The position numbers and the translations under genes are program-made. Positions 33,011-44,066 of a stretch of DNA of 64,000 nt are shown piece after piece. Position 1 is the first letter of the stretch. Each line of letters starts with the position of its first letter. The notes under the pieces were generated by a model. That model ran no database searches and had not been told where the DNA came from. It saw only the letters and a program-made list of their open reading frames with translations. Source of the stretch: Streptomyces sp. Root1304 (GTDB lineage: Bacteria > Actinomycetota > Actinomycetes > Streptomycetales > Streptomycetaceae); assembly GCF_001426405.1 (NCBI RefSeq), contig NZ_LMEP01000026.1, forward strand, positions 169,847 to 233,846. The letters are read 5' to 3'.

Positions 33011-33694
33011 GTGCTGTCACGCAGTGATATCTGGGTCGATTTCGGCCTCAGCGGACTCGCCAAATGGCTGTCCTCGCCTGCCGCGAGCGGTCTGGAGCAG
33101 CGTGAGGTGGTCGGGGAAGCCGTCGAATGGGGGGAGGGGGCCTACGCCTCCACCCTGCTCTCCGACGCCGAACGACTCCTCGCGTCCTCGTTGACCACCG
33201 AGGCCGTCAACGTCCTGTGGAGTGCCGCCGTGCGGCGGGCGTACGCGGAAGGCGCGCCGTGGCTCGACGGAAGGGCGTGGCTGCGCGAGATCGTGGGGCT
33301 GGTCACGGAGCGGTACGACGTGGCGGAGCTGAGCGCACTGCGCGGCGACGGGGGACCGGACGTCGGTCCGGCTCTGAGGGCGGCCGTTCTGGCGGAGATC
33401 GAGGCGATGGCCGCACCCCTGGCCGCCGCGACCGAGAGCGACCGGGCCGGCGCCGTCCGCGGTGTCGTACCCGTTCTGCGGCGTGTCGTGACGGAGGTCG
33501 ACCCCGATCTCGGCTTCCGGTTCTTCCTGAGGGCCCTGAAGGCCTACGGGGTCCCGATCACGGAATCCCGTTACCTCCGCTACCACGAGCTCGGGGAACG
33601 CCTCGGCTACCACGAGCTCGTGGTGGACGACGGCTCGCTGCAGGTCGAGGGCGAGGGCGAGGGAGAGGCCTCGCCCGCTTCCCGCGAGGCCTGA
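33011..33694 (+). CDS. Probable immunity protein for the RNase A-like toxin
   Basis: A 227-residue soluble, mostly helical, acidic protein starting with GTG 8 bp after the toxin stop; AGGG in the gap can act as ribosome-binding site. Features are an N-terminal DIWVDFGLSGLAKWLSSP segment, a middle rich in Ala/Glu helices and an acidic Gly/Glu tail (VEGEGEGEGEASPA). It has no signal peptide or membrane span, as expected for neutralising a nuclease in the cytoplasm. I do not recognise the family. The immunity role is inferred only from position and size. It is followed by a very strong terminator. Confidence 0.6.
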   Translation: MLSRSDIWVDFGLSGLAKWLSSPAASGLEQREVVGEAVEWGEGAYASTLLSDAERLLASSLTTEAVNVLWSAAVRRAYAEGAPWLDGRAWLREIVGLVTERYDVAELSALRGDGGPDVGPALRAAVLAEIEAMAAPLAAATESDRAGAVRGVVPVLRRVVTEVDPDLGFRFFLRALKAYGVPITESRYLRYHELGERLGYHELVVDDGSLQVEGEGEGEASPASREA

Positions 33695-33706
33695 GCGGAC
33701 GCACCA

Positions 33707-33750
33707 CGGCCGGTGGGCCGCACTCCGAGAGGAGTGCGGCCCACCGGCCG
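33707..33750. terminator. Strong bidirectional terminator between immunity gene and pyk
   Basis: Perfect 20-bp arms (left begins CGGCCGGTGGG, right ends CCCACCGGCCG) with loop GAGA, followed by TACCGTTTGT. It serves the toxin/immunity transcript on one strand and pyk, whose stop is 21 bp away, on the other. Confidence 0.92.
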
Positions 33751-33771
33751 TACCGTTTGTCGAGTGGCGTG

Positions 33772-35202
33772 TCAGGCGCTTTCGCCGCCGCCCAGGTGGT
33801 GGACCCGGACCATGTTCGTCGTGCCCGGGACGCCGGGGGGCGAGCCGGCGGTGATGATCATCGTGTCGGCCTCGTTGTAGCGCTGGAGCTTCAGGAGTTC
33901 GGCGTCCACGAGGTCGACCATCGCGTCGGTGTTGTCCACGAACGGGACGAGGAAGGACTCCACGCCCCAGCTCAGGGTGAGCTGGTTGCGGGTGCCCTCG
34001 TCCGTCGTGAAGGCGAGGATCGGCTGCTGCGTGCGGTAGCGCGAGAGGCGGCGGGCCGTGTCGCCGGACTGGGTGAAGGCGATCAGCGCCTTGCCGTCGA
34101 GGAAGTCCGCGATCTCGCAGGCCGCGCGGGCGACGGAGCCGCCCTGGGTGCGCGGCTTCTTGCCCGGGACCAGGGGCTGGAGGCCCTTGGAGAGCAGCTC
34201 CTCCTCGGCCGCGGTGACGATCTTCGACATCGTCTTCACGGTCTCGATCGGGTACGCGCCGACCGAGGACTCGGCCGACAGCATGACCGCGTCCGCGCCG
34301 TCCAGGATCGCGTTGGCGACGTCGCTCGCCTCGGCGCGGGTCGGACGGGAGTTGGTGATCATCGACTCCATCATCTGGGTGGCGACGATGACCGGCTTGG
34401 CGTTGCGGCGGCACATCTCCACGAGGCGCTTCTGCACCATCGGGACCTTCTCGAGCGGGTACTCGACGGCGAGGTCGCCACGGGCCACCATGACCGCGTC
34501 GAAGGCCGCGACGACGGCCTCCATGTTCTCGACGGCCTGCGGCTTCTCCACCTTGGCGATGACGGGGACCCGGCGGCCCTCCTCGTCCATCACCTTGTGG
34601 ACGTCCTTGACGTCGTCGGCGTCGCGGACGAAGGACAGCGCGACCATGTCGCAGCCCATCCGGAGCGCGAAGCGGAGGTCGTCGACGTCCTTCTCCGACA
34701 GGGCGGGGACGTTGACCGCCGCACCGGGCAGGTTGATGCCCTTGTGGTCGGAGATGACACCGCCCTCGACGACGATCGTCTTGACCCGGGGGCCGTCGAC
34801 CTCGACGACGCGCAGCTCGACGTTGCCGTCGTTGATGAGGACCTGGTCGCCCTTGGAGACGTCCCCGGGCAGACCCTTGTACGTGGTTCCGCAGATGGAC
34901 TTGTCGCCCGGGACGTCCTCGGTCGTGATGGTGAACTCGTCACCGCGGACCAGCTCGACCGGGCCCTCGGCGAAGGTTTCGAGACGGATCTTGGGGCCCT
35001 GGAGGTCGGCGAGCACGCCGACGGCGCGGCCGGTGTCCGCGGAGACCTGCCGGACGCGGTCGTACCGCTCCTGGTGCTCCGCCTGGGAGCCGTGGCTGAA
35101 GTTGAATCGGGCCACGTTCATGCCGGCCTCGATGAGAGCCTTCAGCTGCTCATACGAGTCGACGGCGGGGCCCAGCGTGCAGACGATTTTGGAACGGCGC
35201 AT
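33772..35202 (-). CDS. pyk: Pyruvate kinase
   Basis: Catalyses the last step of glycolysis, phosphoenolpyruvate plus ADP to pyruvate plus ATP. The 476-residue protein starts MRRSKIVCTLGPA at 35202; an upstream in-frame start at 35229 is less like the family. Motifs: NFSHGS (potassium and substrate site), the B-domain from about residue 70 to 170, IAKVEKPQAVEN with the catalytic lysine, the signature MVARGDLAVE, and ATQMMESMI. The C-terminal allosteric domain (FTQSGDTARRLSRYR) is present, so effector control such as by AMP or sugar phosphate is expected. ackA and pta follow upstream on the same strand 82 bp away, but each may have its own promoter. Confidence 0.96.
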   Translation of the reverse strand: MRRSKIVCTLGPAVDSYEQLKALIEAGMNVARFNFSHGSQAEHQERYDRVRQVSADTGRAVGVLADLQGPKIRLETFAEGPVELVRGDEFTITTEDVPGDKSICGTTYKGLPGDVSKGDQVLINDGNVELRVVEVDGPRVKTIVVEGGVISDHKGINLPGAAVNVPALSEKDVDDLRFALRMGCDMVALSFVRDADDVKDVHKVMDEEGRRVPVIAKVEKPQAVENMEAVVAAFDAVMVARGDLAVEYPLEKVPMVQKRLVEMCRRNAKPVIVATQMMESMITNSRPTRAEASDVANAILDGADAVMLSAESSVGAYPIETVKTMSKIVTAAEEELLSKGLQPLVPGKKPRTQGGSVARAACEIADFLDGKALIAFTQSGDTARRLSRYRTQQPILAFTTDEGTRNQLTLSWGVESFLVPFVDNTDAMVDLVDAELLKLQRYNEADTMIITAGSPPGVPGTTNMVRVHHLGGGESA

Positions 35203-35284
35203 GAGGCGGATCCTATCGGTTTGTTTCACTGCGGAATATTCCGACTGGCGGAAAGTACAAATGGGCGCGGGGCCGCTCAGGCGT

Positions 35285-36510
<1,226 letters not shown>

Positions 36511-36514
<4 letters not shown>

Positions 36515-38592
36515 GCCGGGAGCTCCTGGACCTGGGACTGGATCGCCGTGATGGCGACCGTGTTGACGATGTCGCTGACGAGCGCGCCCCGCGAGAGGTC
36601 GTTCACCGGTTTGCGCAGACCCTGGAGCACCGGGCCGACGGCCACGGCGCCGGCCGAACGCTGCACGGCCTTGTAGGTGTTGTTGCCGGTGTTGAGGTCG
36701 GGGAAGATCAGCACGGTCGCCTGCCCCGCCACCTCCGAGTCCGGCAGCTTCGTCGCCGCGACCGAGGGCTCGACGGCGGCGTCGTACTGGATGGGCCCCT
36801 CGATCCGCAGCTCCGGCCGCTCCGCCCGGACCAGCTTCGTCGCCTCCCGCACCTTGTCGACGTCGGCGCCGGAGCCCGAGGTGCCGGTGGAGTACGAGAG
36901 CATCGCGATCCTCGGCTCGACGCCGAAGCGGGCCGCGGTGGCCGCCGACTGGACGGCGATGTCGGCGAGCTGCTCGGCGTTCGGGTCCGGATTGACCGCG
37001 CAGTCGCCGTACACGAGGACCTTGTCGGCCAGGCACATGAAGAACACCGAGGAGACGATCGAGGCCTCCGGCTTCGTCTTGATGATCTCGAAGGCCGGCC
37101 GGATCGTCGCCGCAGTGGAGTGCACGGTGCCGGAGACCATCCCGTCGGCCAGGCCCTCCTGGACCATCAGGGTGCCGAAGTAGTTGACGTCCGCGACCAC
37201 GTCGTACGCCAGCTCCACCGTCACGCCCTTGTGGGCCCGCAGCACCGCGTACTTCTCGGCGAACGCGTCGCGCAGCTCCGAGGTCTGCGGGTCGATCAGC
37301 TGCGTCTCCCCGAGCGTGATCCCGAGGTCGGCGGCCTTCTTGCGGATGGTCTCCACGTCGCCGAGCAGCGTCAGGTCGCAGACGTCACGGCGCAGCAGCA
37401 CGTCGGCGGCGCGCAGCACCCGCTCCTCGGTGCCCTCGGGGAGCACCACCCGGCGCCGGTCGGTGCGCGCCTGCTCGATCAGCTCGTGCTCGAACATCAT
37501 CGGGGTGACCCGGCCGCTGCGGGCCACCGAGACCCGCTTGAGCAGGTCGGCCGTGTCGACATGTCGTTCGAACAGGCCGAGGGCGGTCTCCGCCTTGCGC
37601 GGGGTGGCCGCGTTCAGCTTGCCTTCGAGGGCGAAGAGTTCGGTGGCGGTCGGGAAGCTGTTCCCCGGTACGGAGATCACCGGAGTGCCCGGGGCCAGCC
37701 GGGCCGCCAGGGTCAGGATCTCCTCGCTGGGCCGCTCGTTGAGGGTCAGCAGCACCCCCGCGATCGGCGGGGTGCCGGCCGAGTGCGCGGCGAGCGCGCC
37801 GATGACCAGGTCGGCGCGGTCCCCGGGGGTGACGACCAGACAGCCGGGGGTCAGCGCGTTGAGGAAGTTCGGCAGCATCGCACCGCCGAAGACGAAGTCC
37901 AGCGCGTCCCGCGCGAGCCCCGCCTCGTCGCCGAGGACGACGGAGGCCCCCAGCGCGTGGGTGATCTGGGAGACGGTGGGCGCGGCGAGCGCCGGCTCGT
38001 CCGGCAGGACGTAGCAGGGCACGGGCAGCCGGGCCGCCAGCCGCTCCGCGATCGACTCCCGGTCCTCGGCGGCCACCCGGTTGACGACCATCGCGAGGAC
38101 GTCGCAGCCCAGTCCGTCGTACGCCCGGAAGGCGTTGCGCGCCTCGGCCCGTACGGACTCCGCCGGCTGGCCCTTGCCGCCGACGACCGGGATCACGGAG
38201 GCGCCGAACTCGTTCGCCAGACGGGCGTTGAGCGCGAGCTCGTCGGGGAGCTGGGTGGCGGCGAAGTCGGTGCCGAGGACGAGGACGACCTCGTACGAGC
38301 GGGCCACCGCGTGGAAGCGGTCCACGAGCCGCGAGACCAGCTCGTCGGTGCCCTGCTCGGCCTGGAGCGCGGAGGCCTCGTGGTAGTCCATGCCGTAGAC
38401 CGTGGAGGCGTCCTGCGAGAGCCGGTAGCGGGTGCGCAGCAGATCGAAGAGCCGGTCGGGACCGTCGTGCACCAGCGGCCGGAACACCCCCACCCGGTCC
38501 ACCTGTCGGGTGAGGAGCTCCATGACTCCCAGCTCGACGACCTGGCGGCCGTCACCGCGGTCGATCCCGGTCACGTACACGCTGCGCGTCAC
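36511..38592 (-). CDS. pta: Phosphate acetyltransferase, long two-domain type
   Basis: Exchanges acetyl-CoA and acetyl phosphate. The 693-residue protein is the long form: an N-terminal P-loop-like domain (about 1-210), a DRTGG regulatory domain (about 215-330) with GALAAHS and LLTLNERPS, and the C-terminal PTA_PTB catalytic domain from about 365. The catalytic domain has RRVVLPEGTEERVLRA, GMVSGTVHSTAATIRPA and MLSYSTGTSGSG, with expected CoA and phosphate contacts. The N-terminal loop reads VTGIDRGDGRQVVELG where a Walker A would carry GKS, so nucleotide binding is probably lost. The start is GTG at 38592. It is translationally coupled to ackA. Confidence 0.95.
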
Positions 38593-38872
38593 GCCGTGGT
38601 CTCCTGTCCAGTCCTGCGGAACTCGGGGCCGACCCCAGCCGTCAACCGGCCGTACTCAGAAGGCCCCGATAGGGCGGCATTACCCCCTTGACAATACCCC
38701 CGCCGATAGTTACGTCGCCCGCCGGACGAAGGGCCCGGAACCCGGGACGAAAGGCCTCCGGAGAAGCCGCGGGAGGGACGCGCTGAACCGTCGCGAGCAG
38801 CCCGGTCAGGTCCGGCGTGTGAGAATTGCGGTGGCTCACCACGGAACGCGACCGAGCAGGAGACACAGCACG

Positions 38873-39898
<1,026 letters not shown>

Positions 39899-39929
39899 GA
39901 GGCCGACCGTCCGGCGGGCCGGTTCCTTC

Positions 39930-40018
39930 GGCCGGCCCGTACTCCGGTCCACCGGCCGGCCCGTACTCCGGTCCACCGGCGGGTTCGTTCTCCGGTCCAC
40001 CGGCGGGTTCGTCGTACC
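39930..40018. repeat. 24-bp tandem repeat array downstream of pfkA
   Basis: Units start at 39930, 39954, 39978 and, partially, 40002. All share TCCGGTCCACCGGC; the first two units are identical and later ones change GGCCCGTA to GGGTTCGT. The period is a multiple of three, but no gene reads through, so replication slippage in non-coding DNA is the simplest explanation. Confidence 0.8.
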
Positions 40019-40095
40019 GTTCGGCCCTTCGGCCCCTCGCTCGGGACCTTCGGCCCGACCTGTCCCGATCCCGTCCGGGACCTCCACGGAACCGA

Positions 40096-40133
40096 GTGGC
40101 CCCGACCGTCCCCCCGTGGACGGTCGGGGCCAC
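40096..40133 (+). terminator. pfkA terminator
   Basis: Perfect 16-bp arms (left begins GTGGCCCCGACC, right ends GGGGCCAC) with a 6-base C-rich loop lie 198 bp after pfkA, beyond the tandem repeats. Confidence 0.82.
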
Positions 40134-40261
40134 CGCTGTGTGCCCGGCATCACCCCCGGAAATGCCGGATTTCCACTCTTGAGCCCGAGCGCGCGATCAA
40201 CAAGGCTTGGGGCCTGTCCCGGACATGTCCCGAACCCGTCCGGCGGAAGGGAGACGCGCGG

Positions 40262-41443
40262 ATGAGCCCGGGGGAGCACGCCCCTGACCCGAGGGAGGCA
40301 CGCACGCCCGCCGAGTTCCTCGCGCGGCTCCAGGCCCTCAAGGACTGGTCGGGCCTGACCTACCGCGACCTGTCGGCGCGGGCGGAGGCGCGGGGGGACG
40401 TCCTGCCCCGGTCCACGGTGGCGAACATGCTGGCCCGCGCGACCCTGCCCCGCGAGGAACTGCTGACCGTCTTCGTCCGCGCCTGCGGGGCGACGCCGGC
40501 CGAGCTGGCGCACTGGCGGGCGGCACGGAGACGGATCGCGGGGATACGGGGGGCGGGGGAGACGCTTTCCGGCGCGGGACCCGGCACGGGACTCGATGCG
40601 GGACCTGACGCCGAACCCGATGCCGGACCCGATGAGGGCGTCGGACCCGACGCCGGACCCGATGCCGACGCGGATGCGCATGCGGGCGGCGGCCGTGGGA
40701 GTACGGACCTGGCGGCGCCCGGCCCCCCGGACGCGGCCGGCCCCGTCACCGCCCCGCCCTCACCCGTCTGGCCCGTCGGCCCCCACACGCACGCCGACTC
40801 CCACCCCCACGCCCCTTCCCGCTCCGACCTCCACGACGCCCACGCCCCCTCGCGGATCCGCCGGGCCCTCGTCGCCGCCGTCGCGCTGGCCGGGCTCGTG
40901 CTCGCCGGCGTCAGCGTGGTCGCGTTCCTGCGCGACGGGCACACCGGTCCCGCCGGGCAGCCCGCCCGTACCCCCGTCGCCTCCGCGCCCCTCGCCGGGG
41001 ACGTACGCATCCGGGTGACCGGCACCGGCCTCTGCCTCGGGGAGCGGCGCGGCACCCGGACCGGGCAGGTCCACCAGGTGCCCTGCGCGGAGGCGGGCGT
41101 GCCGCTCTACTCGCTGGTGGCGGTGGGCGCCGACCGGTGGCGGATCGCCTCCGACCACCCGGACTTCGGCCCCGGCTGCTCCGGACTGCCGTCCGGCGGA
41201 CGGATCCCCGGTGCCGCGTACGAGGACTCCGAGTGCGGCGACCCGAGCCGGGTCGAGACCTTCACCCTCGAACCGTACGGCCGTCCCGTGCGGGGCCACC
41301 GGATCGTCCCGGTCGGTTCCGCGACGCCCGGCAGCTGCGTCACGGTCACCGGTGACCGTACGGCCGCCTGGGCGCCGCTCGCCCAGGCGCCCTGCGCGCC
41401 GGACGCCGCCGGGCAGCTCTTCACCTTCGAGCGGCGGGACTGA
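40262..41443 (+). CDS. XRE-type helix-turn-helix membrane protein with extracytoplasmic ricin-like region
   Basis: A 393-residue protein. Residues about 14-85 form an XRE-like DNA-binding domain (PAEFLARLQALKDWSGLTYR, SRSTVANMLARATLP). A long Gly/Asp/Pro-rich linker with repeats of 'GPDAEPDAGPD' follows. One transmembrane segment is at about residues 200-224 (LVAAVALAGLVLAGVSVVAFL). The outer part (about 245-393) has four to six Cys residues and patches such as CLGERRGTRTGQVHQVPC that resemble a ricin-type carbohydrate-binding fold. This layout, with DNA binding inside and sugar binding outside, is widespread in Streptomyces and its function is unknown. The ATG follows GGAAGGGAGA. Confidence 0.75.
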   Translation: MSPGEHAPDPREARTPAEFLARLQALKDWSGLTYRDLSARAEARGDVLPRSTVANMLARATLPREELLTVFVRACGATPAELAHWRAARRRIAGIRGAGETLSGAGPGTGLDAGPDAEPDAGPDEGVGPDAGPDADADAHAGGGRGSTDLAAPGPPDAAGPVTAPPSPVWPVGPHTHADSHPHAPSRSDLHDAHAPSRIRRALVAAVALAGLVLAGVSVVAFLRDGHTGPAGQPARTPVASAPLAGDVRIRVTGTGLCLGERRGTRTGQVHQVPCAEAGVPLYSLVAVGADRWRIASDHPDFGPGCSGLPSGGRIPGAAYEDSECGDPSRVETFTLEPYGRPVRGHRIVPVGSATPGSCVTVTGDRTAAWAPLAQAPCAPDAAGQLFTFERRD

Positions 41444-41498
41444 GCGGCGGACTGGGCGGAGGGGTCGAGCGGAGGGACCGAGCGGCGGGAAGGAGCCC

Positions 41499-43193
41499 TC
41501 AGCGCGAGGCGGAGAGCATGGTGCGGGCGATGTTCTCGGCCTCGGGCTCGCACTGCTTCTCGGCGGCTTCCTTCTCGCCCCCGAGCGCGACGTGCAGCAC
41601 CAGGTTCCCGTCGCGTACACGCAGGGAGCAGTCCTCGAAGTCCGAGGGGGCCGCCCAGTACGCCTCGTCGCCGAGCCCGGCCGAGGCGGGACGCCCACCG
41701 GTCGACTGCGCGGCGAACTCCTCGTGCTGACGCTTCGTCGCGTTGCCGTTCGCGTCCGTGGTGAGCTTGAGGTTCCACCAGACCTCGGCCCGCTTCTCAC
41801 CGGTCCCGCCCGACTGTTCGGTGGTCCAGTAGCAGCGGGTCTCGGGGCCGTCGGCGCGGGTGAGGGAGACGTCCTGATCGGACTTCCACTCGTAGCCGGA
41901 CAGGCGCGAGGCCGCCTTCTCACAGGTGGGAAGGGTGAGATAGCTGTCCGAGGGGTCCTTCAGGAGGAAGTACCCGCCGACGCCCGCACCCGCGGCGACG
42001 AGCAGCACCGCGACCGAGACGAGGGCGAGGGTCCGCCCGCGCCGCCGCCCGCGCGGCGGATCCTGGGGACCGGACGGCGCCGGGAAAGCGGCGGGCGCGG
42101 GGACGGGCGCGACGGCGGGTGCGGGGACGGCGGGGGGTGCGGCCTGCGGTGCGGCTCCGGGCGCGGGCGAGGGCCCGGGGACCCGTGCCGGCGCAGTGAC
42201 CGTGGCCATGGCGGATTCCGGGGCCGGCGTCGGCACGGGCACGGCGGGCGCCGACGTCTGCTGGGCCGGGACGACCGCCGTCGGCTCCGGCCCCTCGCCC
42301 AGCAACGCGCCGATACGGGACCGCTGTTCGGTCACCATCGCGTGGACCGCCGCGGGCCAGACCCGGGCGGCCGGCGGGACCGGGCCGAGGAGCTCGACGA
42401 GCCGGGCCGGGGTGGGCCGGGCCGCCGGGTCCTTGGCGAGGCACTCCTCGACGATCCCCCGCAGTCCCTCCGGCACCCCGCTCAGATCGGGGGCGCCCTG
42501 CACGACGTTGTAGAGCGTCTGGAAGGTCGAGGCGCCGGCGAACGGCGAGGCGCCCGTCAGCGCCAGGACCAGGATCGCGCCGAGCGAGAACACATCGCTG
42601 GCCGGGGTGAGTTCACGGCTCTCCGCCTGCTCGGGCGACATGAACGGCGGCGAGCCGATCACCCAGCCCGTCTGCGTCAGCTGCGTCGGCTCCGCGGACC
42701 CCCCGGGCTCCGCCGCCCGTGCGATGCCGAAGTCGATGACCCGGACCCCGTCCTCCGCGAGCAGGACGTTCTCGGGCTTGAGGTCGCGGTGGATCAGGCC
42801 CACCCGGTGGATCTCGACCAGCGCCGTCGCCAGGCCCAGGGCGAGCCGGCGGGCCGCGGTCTCGGGCAGCGGCCCGGTCGCCCGTACCGCCGACCCGAGC
42901 GACGGACCGGTCACGAACACCGAGGCCAGCCACGGGAGTTCGGCTTCCGCGTCGGCGTCCATCACGGCCGCCGTGTAGGCACCGGACACCCTGCGGGAGG
43001 CGGCGACCTCGCGCAGGAAGCGGGCCCGGAAGCCGGCGTCCGAGGCGAACCGGGGATGCACCTGCTTGACGGCGGCCAGCCGGCCGTCGTGGGCCGCACC
43101 GAGGAACACCCGGCCCATGCCGCCCTCGCCGAGCGCGGCCAGTAGCCGGTAAGGGCCGAGCAGGGTCGGCTCGGACACGTCGAGCGCTTCCAT
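41499..43193 (-). CDS. Membrane-anchored Hanks-type Ser/Thr protein kinase
   Basis: A 564-residue receptor-like kinase. The kinase domain (about 14-270) has the P-loop GEGGMG at 22-27, Lys43, the HRDLKPEN catalytic loop with Asp137, DFG at 154-156 and SPPFMSPEQA of the activation segment. A Pro/Ala-rich juxtamembrane region (about 300-385) leads to one membrane span at 388-411. The outer domain of about 150 residues holds four Cys and no PASTA repeats, so it is not a PknB-type wall sensor. I chose the ATG at 43193 over GTG at 43196 for spacing from GGGAGG. It converges with the XRE gene and is followed upstream by a phosphatase gene on the same strand 94 bp away. Confidence 0.9.
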   Translation of the reverse strand: MEALDVSEPTLLGPYRLLAALGEGGMGRVFLGAAHDGRLAAVKQVHPRFASDAGFRARFLREVAASRRVSGAYTAAVMDADAEAELPWLASVFVTGPSLGSAVRATGPLPETAARRLALGLATALVEIHRVGLIHRDLKPENVLLAEDGVRVIDFGIARAAEPGGSAEPTQLTQTGWVIGSPPFMSPEQAESRELTPASDVFSLGAILVLALTGASPFAGASTFQTLYNVVQGAPDLSGVPEGLRGIVEECLAKDPAARPTPARLVELLGPVPPAARVWPAAVHAMVTEQRSRIGALLGEGPEPTAVVPAQQTSAPAVPVPTPAPESAMATVTAPARVPGPSPAPGAAPQAAPPAVPAPAVAPVPAPAAFPAPSGPQDPPRGRRRGRTLALVSVAVLLVAAGAGVGGYFLLKDPSDSYLTLPTCEKAASRLSGYEWKSDQDVSLTRADGPETRCYWTTEQSGGTGEKRAEVWWNLKLTTDANGNATKRQHEEFAAQSTGGRPASAGLGDEAYWAAPSDFEDCSLRVRDGNLVLHVALGGEKEAAEKQCEPEAENIARTMLSASR

Positions 43194-43287
43194 CACGGGC
43201 CTCCCGCCACGCCGTACACCCTCCGGAACCGCCCCTGGTGCGGGCCCGCGGCAAGATCCTACTGACCCCGGCGGGCCGGGGCGGCGG

Positions 43288-44028
43288 CTACGGGCTCTCC
43301 ACGAGCCGGGCCCTGAGCGCCGTCACCACCGCCGGGTCGAGCCCGACGTGACCGGTGACGTACGCGTCCACGGAGCCGTACCGCGCGCGCAGGTCCTCCA
43401 GGAACAGTCGGATGACGTCGGCGGGCGCCCGGCCGTATCCGGGCCAGCGCAGCTCACGGCCGGGGTGCGCCGCCCGCCAGTCGGCGACCAGCCGTTCCGT
43501 GGCGAGTTCGGTGAGCGCGAAGTCCGCGAGGATCTCCTCGTCCGGGACACCGAGGAGGGCGAGGACGACGGCCGCGAGCAGACCCGTACGGTCCTTTCCC
43601 GAGGCGCAGTGGAAGACGAGCGGACCGTCGGCGGAGGCGATGACCTCCAGGGCCGTACGGAGCTCCGCCGCACCGTCCTCGGCGACCTCGGCGAAGCGGT
43701 CCGCGAGGTGGCGCCAGGGATCGAGCGCGGGGTCGATCTCCGCCTGGTCGTAGGGGCGGTGCTCGATGGAGAGGTTGTGCCAGGCGATGTCCCCGGTCTC
43801 CGGCAGCCGGCCCTTGGCGGCGATCTCCCACGGGTAGCGGAGGTCGATCACGGTGGCCACGGCCAGCGCGCGGAAGCGTTCCAGGTCGTCCGGCCCGGCG
43901 TCCGCGAGCTTGCCGAGGGAGTCGGATCGGTAGAGGGTCTCCCACCGCACGGTCCCGCCGTCGGCGGTCCGATAGCCGCCCAGGTCACGGAAGTTGTGGA
44001 GTCGTTCGAAGGGTATGTGTCGTCTCAC
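43288..44028 (-). CDS. Tyrosine/serine protein phosphatase (Y_phosphatase3 type)
   Basis: A 246-residue dual-specificity-like phosphatase of the PTP superfamily related to mycobacterial PtpB. It starts with GTG at 44028 (VRRHIPFERLHNFRDLGGYR), where NFRDLGG is the family's N-terminal motif. The P-loop HCASGKDRTG supplies the nucleophile Cys141 and Arg147, with the LRYPWE and DPW residues upstream as probable general-acid region. The lysine in the P-loop (GKDR) is typical of phosphoinositide- or dual-specificity members. It lies between the Ser/Thr kinase and an XRE gene on the same strand. Opposing the kinase is possible but unproven. Confidence 0.88.
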   Translation of the reverse strand: MRRHIPFERLHNFRDLGGYRTADGGTVRWETLYRSDSLGKLADAGPDDLERFRALAVATVIDLRYPWEIAAKGRLPETGDIAWHNLSIEHRPYDQAEIDPALDPWRHLADRFAEVAEDGAAELRTALEVIASADGPLVFHCASGKDRTGLLAAVVLALLGVPDEEILADFALTELATERLVADWRAAHPGRELRWPGYGRAPADVIRLFLEDLRARYGSVDAYVTGHVGLDPAVVTALRARLVESP

Positions 44029-44066
44029 GACGCCAATGTACGGGCCGGGGGCGGGACTTCCGCCGG

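Larger units (their letters stand above)
39899..40261. other. 363-bp intergenic region with tandem repeats and terminator
   Basis: Between pfkA and the XRE-type gene. It contains the 24-bp tandem repeat array, the terminator at 40096-40133 and about 110 bp of putative promoter region for the XRE gene, in which GATCAACAAGGCTTGGGG is the only AT-richer stretch. A 97-codon open frame on the minus strand across the repeats has no ribosome-binding site and overlaps pfkA, so I do not call it a gene. Confidence 0.6.

Noticed and set aside
38688..38712. TTGACA and TAGTTA as a pfkA promoter
   Set aside because: Both boxes are attractive but only 13 bp apart, too close for a normal sigma-70-type promoter; no better pair was found nearby.
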